NCBI GenBank assembly: GCA_018822065.1
Contig: JAHJKV010000312.1
Location: forward strand, 1 to 10,906
DNA: 10,906 nucleotides
Source: Pseudomonadota bacterium
GTDB taxonomy: Bacteria > Desulfobacterota > Desulfovibrionia > Desulfovibrionales > Desulfovibrionaceae
Reading direction: 5' to 3'
The translations under genes and the position numbers were made by a program. The notes beneath the pieces were generated by a model that did no database searches, was not told the origin of the DNA, and saw only the letters and a program-made list of their open reading frames with translations. Numbering within the stretch: position 1 is the first letter of the stretch; every line of letters begins with the position of its first letter. Shown piece by piece: positions 6,550-10,906 of the stretch.

Positions 6550-8148
6550 ATGATGCATGGATTCAATTGGGCTGAAATTCCACAGGAAGTCTCACGTATT
6601 TTGCTCACCGGTGCCGAGGGAAGTGGCCACCTGCTCCAGGTCGCCCGTGCGGCCCTGGAGGCGGGAGGACCGCAGTGCACATCTCTGGGAGTGGACGCCC
6701 TCTGCGCAGCCTGGGAATCTGATCCCCTGAACCCAATCCTTGCGGACCAGGCAGCCCAACTCCTGACCAAGACGGGTGGAAACCAGGGGGTGATTCAATG
6801 CTGCACGCAGGTCAGCCGAACCTCTGGCCCATCTCCGGCCTATCTGGAAAAACTGCTTGTTCGCGGCGACATGGAGCGAATCAAGGCCTTTGTTACCGAT
6901 GAAGCATCGCGGAACAAGTTGAACCCTGCGATCCTTTCCCGCCTTGCCCCACTGCTTGTCAAAACCGATGAAATCGCCTGGCTGCTGCTCCTGGTCGAGA
7001 GGTTACCCAAGGCAGTCGGCCCGGCCCGTCTGGCCTTTCTTGCTGACGTGCAATGCCTCGCGGCGGACCTCGATGCAGCAGTGGACACCTATGCCCGGGC
7101 ATTGTCGGACCTGCCTTCCCCGGCCCTGCAAATCAAGCTGGCCGGGTGCCTGAAACGCATGGGGCACCGGGACCGGGCCTTGGCCGAATACTCGGCGGCC
7201 CTGGCCGTCAGACCCTGGTCCATCAACGCCCGCCTGACCCTGCACGATCTCCTGGAAGGGATCGATGCCGAGCGCCATTTCCCCCCCGGACCCACCGGGG
7301 TGCTTATCTATACCTACAACAAATCCGATGATCTGGGGCGTTGCCTGGACAAGCTGGCCGAAAGCGATCTGGGCCAAAGCCGACTGACCGTCCTCGATAA
7401 CGGGTCCACGGACGATACCCAGGCCGTGTTGCAACGGTTCAAGGATCGGTTTGGCAGGGAGCGGATGCAGTGCATTTTCCTGCCCGTGAACATCGGCGCC
7501 CCTGCGGCCCGGAATTGGCTGACCCGGCCAGAAGCCCTCGAAGGGCTTAAGTACATGGCCTTCCTGGACGACGATGCCCTGGTTCCCCCGGACTGGCTGC
7601 AGCTTTTGGGGGCGGCAGTGAAGCGCTACCCCGGAGCTGGCGTCTGGGGATGCAAGGTCAAGGATGTCGCGGCCGCAGCCCATATCCAGAATGCCGATCT
7701 GCACCTGCGCCCCGTGGACGCGACAGCTGAGGCTGCCTCCCACCTGCGCATGACCGACCTTCACCTCCAGACCTTCGATGCAGGCCAGTTCGACTACATG
7801 CGGCCCTGCGCCTCGGTCACTGGCTGCTGCCACCTCATCGACACCCGGACCTTCGGCGAGGGCCATGATTTCCACATCGGCTTCAGCCCGACCCAGTTCG
7901 ACGACCTGGACCGCGACCTCTGCCGGTTCCAGCAGGGCGGAAGCGCAGTCTACACGGGCCACCTGAGCGTGGGCCATCTCCGCCATTCGGGCAAGGCCGC
8001 CGCCACCCAGACCCGATCCTCAGGCAATGCCCTGGGCAACCGGATCAAACTGGAAGCCCGTCATCCCTCGACCGAGGTCTCGAAGATGGTGGAGCGACAG
8101 ACACGGATGCTTCTGGAGGATATTCTATCCAAGACAACGGACGGGTAA
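6550..8148 (+). CDS. GT2 glycosyltransferase with helical/TPR-like N-terminal domain
   Basis: 532-aa two-part protein. Residues ~1-235 are helix-rich, and ~160-235 look like TPR repeats (AVDTYARALSDLPSPALQIKLAGCLKRMGHRDRALAEYSAALAVRP). Residues ~249-480 are a family 2 glycosyltransferase: GVLIYTYNKSDDLGRCL, LTVLDNGSTDDT (279-290), NIGAPAARNW and the metal site FLDDDALVPPDW with D340-D342. An insert at 380-410 holds two similar short units (ADLHLRPVDA and TDLHLQTFDA). Family members transfer sugars to glycans or proteins; the TPR part suggests protein binding, possibly a protein acceptor (inference). The ATG at 6550 has GGGG six bases upstream; a longer frame would need a TTG at 6502 in the divergent promoter region. 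A strong terminator follows at 8191-8231. Confidence 0.85.
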   Translation: MMHGFNWAEIPQEVSRILLTGAEGSGHLLQVARAALEAGGPQCTSLGVDALCAAWESDPLNPILADQAAQLLTKTGGNQGVIQCCTQVSRTSGPSPAYLEKLLVRGDMERIKAFVTDEASRNKLNPAILSRLAPLLVKTDEIAWLLLLVERLPKAVGPARLAFLADVQCLAADLDAAVDTYARALSDLPSPALQIKLAGCLKRMGHRDRALAEYSAALAVRPWSINARLTLHDLLEGIDAERHFPPGPTGVLIYTYNKSDDLGRCLDKLAESDLGQSRLTVLDNGSTDDTQAVLQRFKDRFGRERMQCIFLPVNIGAPAARNWLTRPEALEGLKYMAFLDDDALVPPDWLQLLGAAVKRYPGAGVWGCKVKDVAAAAHIQNADLHLRPVDATAEAASHLRMTDLHLQTFDAGQFDYMRPCASVTGCCHLIDTRTFGEGHDFHIGFSPTQFDDLDRDLCRFQQGGSAVYTGHLSVGHLRHSGKAAATQTRSSGNALGNRIKLEARHPSTEVSKMVERQTRMLLEDILSKTTDG

Positions 8149-8190
8149 ACGAGGATCGAGGCTCACCGGTCCGGTACGCAAAGCAAAAAG

Positions 8191-8231
8191 AACAGGTGGT
8201 CAGGATGTGATTCCAACCACCTGTTTTCTTT
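8191..8231. terminator. bidirectional Rho-independent terminator
   Basis: AACAGGTGGT pairs perfectly with ACCACCTGTT across a 15-base loop. On the plus strand it is followed by a T-rich stretch (TTCTTT) and ends the glycosyltransferase gene. On the minus strand it is followed by CTTTTTG, so it would also end a gene arriving from the right, which supports a former minus-strand gene at 8241-8461. Confidence 0.75.
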
Positions 8232-8240
8232 ATGGCGTGT

Positions 8241-8461
8241 TCAGGAGATCTCGACCCCCAGTTCCTCAAGAGACACTACGCCTCTTCCAACTGCTTGACG
8301 AGCTGACTGAAACGTTTCGATATTCGTATAGTTCGGTGGACAGGGTCACACATCCCGGCTTCCCGAGAATATGCCTTGTCGATGGTCACCACGAGCTTGT
8401 TCTGCGCTGGTGCAGATATGGGCTGACAACAGCTTGCGAAAATGTGCTGAGCGTGTTCACT
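8241..8461 (-). pseudogene. possible frameshifted small-gene remnant
   Basis: One minus-strand frame (8461 down to a TAG at 8276) is open for 61 codons and looks protein-like, especially NKLVVTIDKAYSREAGMC followed by DPVHRTIRISKRFSQLVKQLEEA. Just before the TAG the sequence continues naturally in another frame as VVSLEELGVEIS and stops at 8241. One missing base near 8280 would explain this. The terminator at 8191-8231 is correctly placed for such a gene. There is no convincing start codon or ribosome-binding site in the open frame, so it is probably decayed, or else non-coding. The pattern I-x-x-A...DPV...I-x-I-S-x-x-Phi-x-x-L-V vaguely recalls Spo0E-like aspartyl-phosphate phosphatases, but the key SQELD core is not present. 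Family therefore not assigned. Apart from this remnant and the terminator I see nothing firm between 8149 and 8528. Confidence 0.3.
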
Positions 8462-8528
8462 TTAAAGCTCCCGCCCCCAGGGTGATTCCCTTGCTCTGCA
8501 AGCTGTTTTCCTTTACCTCTCTTCGGTA

Positions 8529-9860
8529 ATGGCCGTATTGAAACTCCTCATTCTCGAAGACGAAACCGAACCCCTGGACCGCTTGGTGGGGGTTGGTACA
8601 TCCGTTGGTTTTGCGGTTACTGTCTGCTCCGCTCTGGAAGAAGCATCAAAATTGATCGAGCAAAATAGTTTCGATGTCATCATGAGCGATCTGCACACCG
8701 GAGGCCGGGGCGAACTCCAGGTGCTCAAGCTGGCCAAGACCAGAAATACCAATACGATGGTCATCATCATCACGGACTCTGCCTCGGTGGAACGCGCCGT
8801 GGAAGCCGTGGGCATGGGGGCATACCGGTACATCACCAAGCCGTATCGCTTCGATGAGCTCAAAACCCTTCTCCAACAGGTCCGGGAGCAGTGCCTGATG
8901 CGGGCGGAGTTGACCGAACTGCGAGGTATGGTTGAGGGCAACCGCAAATCCACTATCATCGGCAAAAGTCCCATCATCCAGGACGTCAAGGAATATATCC
9001 AAAAGGTTGCACCCCTTGAGTGCACGATCCTCCTCGAAGGCGAGACCGGCGTGGGCAAGGAGTTTTTCGCTCGTCTGATCCATGAGAACAGCAAGCGCGC
9101 GGACAAGGGATTTTTCGCCATCAACTGTGGCTCTTTTGCGGAAGAGCTGCTCAGCAACGAGCTTTTTGGCCACGAAAAGGACGCATATACCGGAGCGGAC
9201 AGTCGCCACCTTGGATTCTTCGAAACAGCAGCCAACGGGACATTGCTCCTTGATGAAATCAGCGAAATGCCACTCACATCCCAGGTGAAGCTCTTGCGCG
9301 TGTTGCAGGAGGGCACCCTTATGCGGGTTGGCGGCACCGCTGAGGTGAAGGTGGACGTCCGCGTCATCGCGGCCTCAAACCGGAACCTTGAGGAGCAGGT
9401 GGAGGCAGGCACGTTCCGCAAGGACCTGCTTTACAGGCTCAACATCATCCGCGTGGCCATACCGCCCCTGCGGGACCGCGTTGATGACATCTCGCTGTTT
9501 TGCAATTTCTTCATAGGAAAGTTTTCAGCAAAATATAACAAGGCCATCGAAGCCGTCTCAGACGAAGCCATGAATGTCCTGTGCAACTATGACTATCCGG
9601 GCAATGTCCGCGAACTGATCAATACTATTGAACGAGCGGTTATCCTGGCCGACACCAACTGCATTGAGCTGAAGCAACTTCCTAAACATATTCTCCACAG
9701 TTCTAGACAGTTGGAGCAATCCAGAGACACCATCTGCACCCTTGCCGAGATGGAGCGACGGCACATCCTGCGCGCCCTTGAGGCCGCTGATGGCAACAAG
9801 ACCCAGGCAGCAAAGATTCTCGGCATTGATCGTATCACCTTGTGGCGCAAATTGAAGTAG
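8529..9860 (+). CDS. NtrC-family response regulator (sigma54 activator) with DAYTGA loop
   Basis: 443-aa three-domain regulator. The receiver (1-~120) has the acidic pair E10-D11, phospho-acceptor D54 (in IMSDLHTGG), T82 and K104 (in YITKPY), so it should be phosphorylated by a histidine kinase. The AAA+ domain (~141-375) has Walker A GETGVGKE (171-178), Walker B GTLLLDE (237-243), RVIAASNRNL and FRKDLLYRLN. The loop that touches sigma54, normally GAFTGA, reads DAYTGA (218-223); Tyr for Phe is common in the family, Asp for the first Gly is unusual. A Fis-like helix-turn-helix ends the protein (NKTQAAKILGIDRITLWRKLK). The ATG start is kept although its ribosome-binding site is poor. No kinase is adjacent; the truncated membrane sensor at 10583 is the only candidate in the window. 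Dyads and a sigma54 promoter lie directly downstream, suggesting control of the 37-aa gene. Confidence 0.92.
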   Translation: MAVLKLLILEDETEPLDRLVGVGTSVGFAVTVCSALEEASKLIEQNSFDVIMSDLHTGGRGELQVLKLAKTRNTNTMVIIITDSASVERAVEAVGMGAYRYITKPYRFDELKTLLQQVREQCLMRAELTELRGMVEGNRKSTIIGKSPIIQDVKEYIQKVAPLECTILLEGETGVGKEFFARLIHENSKRADKGFFAINCGSFAEELLSNELFGHEKDAYTGADSRHLGFFETAANGTLLLDEISEMPLTSQVKLLRVLQEGTLMRVGGTAEVKVDVRVIAASNRNLEEQVEAGTFRKDLLYRLNIIRVAIPPLRDRVDDISLFCNFFIGKFSAKYNKAIEAVSDEAMNVLCNYDYPGNVRELINTIERAVILADTNCIELKQLPKHILHSSRQLEQSRDTICTLAEMERRHILRALEAADGNKTQAAKILGIDRITLWRKLK

Positions 9861-9874
9861 CGCAAACTGAAGTA
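9845..9874 (+). repeat. 15-bp tandem duplication of the last codons and stop
   Basis: GCGCAAATTGAAGTA is followed directly by GCGCAAACTGAAGTA (14 of 15 identical). In frame this duplicates the codons for RKLK and the TAG stop. A third GTGCAA follows at 9875 in the same 15-bp phase. Confidence 0.85.
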
Positions 9875-9885
9875 GTGCAACGCAA

Positions 9886-9908
9886 GGCCATTGCATTATG
9901 CAATGGCC
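9886..9908. promoter_or_regulatory. 23-bp palindrome, likely activator site upstream of the 37-aa gene
   Basis: GGCCATTGCAT and ATGCAATGGCC form a perfect palindrome around a single T, with core TTGCATTATGCAA centred at 9897. The centre is about 172 bases upstream of the predicted sigma54 start near 10069, a normal enhancer distance. It could also fold in RNA just after the regulator's stop, but no T-run follows, so a binding site is the better reading. Confidence 0.6.
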
Positions 9909-9909
9909 G

Positions 9910-9922
9910 TTGCATTATGTAA
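9910..9922. promoter_or_regulatory. second TTGCAT dyad copy
   Basis: TTGCATTATGTAA repeats the palindrome core with one change, centred at 9916, 19 bp from the first centre and about 153 bases upstream of the predicted start. Two neighbouring copies fit cooperative binding by a dimeric activator. Confidence 0.5.
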
Positions 9923-10042
9923 TAGTTATAACCATCTGAAAAGTAACATAGATCAAATTTGCTATTGCAGTTTGCATCTATAATGAAGATGCTCTCCTCG
10001 GCGAATCTCTGTAACCATACGTTATAAAAAGAAAAGACATTT

Positions 10043-10057
10043 CGGCATGGGCCTTGC
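10043..10057 (+). promoter_or_regulatory. sigma54 (-24/-12) promoter of the 37-aa gene
   Basis: CGGCATGGGCCTTGC, followed by T, matches TGGCACG-N4-TTGCT apart from two -24 positions, with GG and GC correctly spaced. The predicted start is near 10069, leaving a ~55-base leader before the ATG at 10124. It lies just downstream of a sigma54 response-regulator gene. Confidence 0.75.
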
Positions 10058-10111
10058 TTTAGGGGGTCGTCCTGATCGAGAAACGTCCTTTCATTTAACC
10101 AAATAATCGCA

Positions 10112-10117
10112 CAGGAG
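10112..10117 (+). promoter_or_regulatory. ribosome-binding site of the 37-aa gene
   Basis: CAGGAG ends six bases before the ATG at 10124, a good Shine-Dalgarno. It directly abuts an alternative ATG at 10118, too close for use, and so decides the start. Confidence 0.7.
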
Positions 10118-10123
10118 ATGAAT

Positions 10124-10237
10124 ATGTTCAAAGCAATCAAAAACCGAATTTGCATCTTTTGCCACAATCACATGACCGCTGCAGTCTTCGCCCAGGCCAA
10201 TGACCACAAGGATGCCATGGCGTTTCTTGGAAAATAG
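10124..10237 (+). CDS. 37-aa protein under predicted sigma54 control
   Basis: Very short basic protein reading MFKAIKNRICIFCHNHM followed by TAAVFAQANDHKDAMAFLGK. It is supported by a strong ribosome-binding site, its own -24/-12 promoter and a terminator downstream, rather than by length. It has no signal peptide. CIFCH fits the CXXCH pattern of c-type haem attachment, and CxxCHxH could bind metal; without export, haem attachment is unlikely. The second half (AAVFAQANDHKDAMAFL) looks like an amphipathic helix and reminds me of small proteins with an AFAEAGE-type segment in related genomes, which is recollection only. Function unknown; a small regulator or stress protein is possible. A minus-strand frame across the same DNA (10091-10291) has no ribosome-binding site and is taken as a shadow. 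Confidence 0.7.
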   Translation: MFKAIKNRICIFCHNHMTAAVFAQANDHKDAMAFLGK

Positions 10238-10246
10238 TTCTCTGGC

Positions 10247-10288
10247 ATCAGCCATGCTCGCTTTGTGATGGAAGCATGCCTGGCTGAT
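10247..10288 (+). other. hairpin after the 37-aa gene
   Basis: ATCAGCC and ATGCT pair with AGCAT and GGCTGAT, leaving a 4-base bulge and a 14-base loop. It begins ten bases after the stop codon and precedes the terminator. It may stabilise the short mRNA or mark a structured 3' region. Confidence 0.35.
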
Positions 10289-10301
10289 CATGTTTTCGAT
10301 T

Positions 10302-10345
10302 ACGCGAAAGCCCCTGAGTTAACCATACTTGGGGGCTTTTCGCGT
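10302..10345 (+). terminator. terminator of the 37-aa transcript
   Basis: ACGCGAAAGCCCC pairs with GGGGGCTTTTCGCGT across a ~16-base loop, with one A and one C unpaired. The inner GCCCC/GGGGC stem followed by TTTT is the usual terminator core; A-rich sequence on the left arm makes it work in both directions. Confidence 0.65.
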
Positions 10346-10361
10346 GGGCAATTGGTGGTTT

Positions 10362-10402
10362 GGAGCAGTCAATGCTCCATAAATGCCAGATTGATACTGG
10401 CA
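10362..10402. repeat. two adjacent short hairpins
   Basis: GGAGCA-GTCAA-TGCTCC (10362-10378) and TGCCAG-ATTGATA-CTGGCA (10384-10402) are perfect 6-bp stems. They lie between the terminator of the 37-aa gene and the candidate promoter, and could be operator dyads or part of a small RNA. Confidence 0.4.
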
Positions 10403-10419
10403 GTATGAATCTGTACTGT
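10391..10419 (+). promoter_or_regulatory. candidate sigma70 promoter
   Basis: TTGATA (10391-10396) and TACTGT (10414-10419) are separated by 17 bases. The -35 matches 5 of 6 consensus positions; the -10 keeps the three most conserved. Transcription would start near 10426, upstream of the terminator at 10514-10544 and the sensor gene. Confidence 0.35.
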
Positions 10420-10425
10420 CCGGGG

Positions 10426-10544
10426 TAATCCTCCAACCGAAGACAAGGGAAACACCTGTGCTTTGCCGCTGATGGTCCGAAGAAGTGAACCCTTCCTGTA
10501 AGCTTTTTCTGATAGTACTCTTATGTTTTTCAGGGTACTTTTTT
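10426..10544 (+). ncRNA. candidate small RNA or attenuated leader
   Basis: About 119 bases between a candidate promoter and a Rho-independent terminator contain no ORF with a ribosome-binding site. The RNA could stand alone or be the leader of the sensor gene that starts 39 bases after the T-run. I compared it by eye with c-di-GMP, cobalamin, TPP and fluoride riboswitches and found no convincing match. Confidence 0.3.
10514..10544 (+). terminator. terminator upstream of the sensor gene
   Basis: AGTACTC pairs with GGGTACT (one T-G pair) across a 12-base loop and runs into six Ts. Its place 39 bases before the sensor start codon fits either an end for a small RNA or an attenuator. Confidence 0.5.
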
Positions 10545-10582
10545 GTGGCTTATTGTCTAACATTTGAGGGGGAGTGCAAGGC

Positions 10583-10906
10583 GTGACGCAAAAGGCTCGA
10601 AAGCTTTTAAGTTTGGCATTATACGTAGTTCCAATCTTTATGCTGCTTGTTCTGTTGCACAATGTCCATTCTGAGTGGGAAAATGCGGAGAACATAAAGT
10701 ACAGCATGTTCTCACGCCAAAACACTGATTTTTCGAATGAAGTACAACTCAGGATTGAAGGGATTTTAACTGAAAGATTGAATGATTTGGCTTTGTTGTC
10801 AGGAATCATCGATCATATGTCAGGCCAAGAGCGACTGGAAGAGTTCAGCCAGAGTGCTGCCGGAGTCGTACAACGAGAGCAAAGCTTTCATGTCCTCAAC
10901 TATATC
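10583..10906 (+). CDS. membrane sensor protein, N-terminal part (truncated by window)
   Basis: 108 residues are visible, open to the end of the window. After a basic start (TQKARK) there is a single hydrophobic helix at about 8-26 (LLSLALYVVPIFMLLVLL), then a hydrophilic, helix-rich region (EVQLRIEGILTERLNDLALLSGIIDHM; ERLEEFSQSAAGVVQREQSF) that should lie in the periplasm. This is the layout of a transmembrane sensor such as a histidine kinase or diguanylate cyclase with an extracytoplasmic CHASE-like domain; the output domain is not visible. The GTG at 10583 has GAGGGGGAG about eight bases upstream; an in-frame GTG at 10574 sits too close to that site. A TGA lies just upstream in frame. It could be the kinase for the orphan response regulator at 8529, but nothing in the sequence proves it. 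Confidence 0.65.
   Translation, partial: MTQKARKLLSLALYVVPIFMLLVLLHNVHSEWENAENIKYSMFSRQNTDFSNEVQLRIEGILTERLNDLALLSGIIDHMSGQERLEEFSQSAAGVVQREQSFHVLNYI

Noticed and set aside
8480..8494. Sigma54-like promoter before the response regulator
   Set aside because: GG and TTGC are correctly spaced, but the -24 half (GGGTGA) is a poor match, so it was not listed.
10091..10291. 66-codon minus-strand frame opposite the 37-aa gene
   Set aside because: No ribosome-binding site or promoter, whereas the plus-strand ORF has both.
10426..10544. Known riboswitch in the sensor leader
   Set aside because: Isolated words resemble fluoride or cobalamin elements, but the required core order is absent.
10369..10809. 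146-codon minus-strand frame at the right end
   Set aside because: Overlaps the start, membrane helix and ribosome-binding site of the plus-strand sensor gene and has no domain-like sequence.
1..10906. CRISPR array, tRNA, rRNA or insertion sequence
   Set aside because: No regularly spaced repeats, no tRNA-like T-loop and CCA context, and no transposase or terminal inverted repeats were seen.

Overview
The window looks like chromosomal DNA of a Gram-negative, sigma54-rich bacterium, most likely a Desulfovibrio-type sulfate reducer. That assignment is inference from gene content: a lysine-aminomutase/ATP-grasp operon, two NtrC-class activators and a very short protein behind its own -24/-12 promoter. 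The first ~8.1 kb appears GC-rich by eye and the last ~1 kb more AT-rich.

Positions 1-4290 hold one minus-strand operon. From its promoter it reads: a 100-aa cytoplasmic protein, a 95-aa exported protein, a KamA-type radical-SAM aminomutase, two different D-Ala-D-Ala-ligase-like ATP-grasp enzymes, and a GNAT acetyltransferase that runs off the window. The enzyme genes abut or overlap. KamA keeps the two aspartates and the PLP lysine expected of a lysine 2,3-aminomutase. My inference is that the operon makes beta-lysine (or a similar beta-amino acid), ligates it into a short peptide or amide, and N-acetylates it. The product is unknown. A good -24/-12 promoter (4294-4308) lies 47 bases upstream of the first gene. 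Two 19-bp dyads of identical design lie behind it. The next gene upstream (4532-5587) is a sigma54 activator without a receiver domain, the obvious regulator.

Positions 5679-8148 hold two divergent glycosyltransferase-like genes, one with a likely TTG start and the other fused to a helical/TPR-like N-terminus. After a bidirectional terminator (8191-8231) comes what looks like a frameshifted minus-strand gene remnant.

Positions 8529-10345 form a second sigma54 module. A full NtrC-type response regulator, with an altered GAFTGA loop (DAYTGA), is followed by TTGCAT-type dyads, a good -24/-12 promoter, a 37-aa ORF with a strong ribosome-binding site, and a terminator. From 10346 to the end there is a hairpin-rich stretch with a candidate promoter and a terminator just upstream of a truncated membrane sensor gene. 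It is either a small RNA or an attenuated leader.

The main point of interest is two sigma54 modules side by side: one drives an uncharacterised beta-amino-acid peptide operon, the other a tiny protein.
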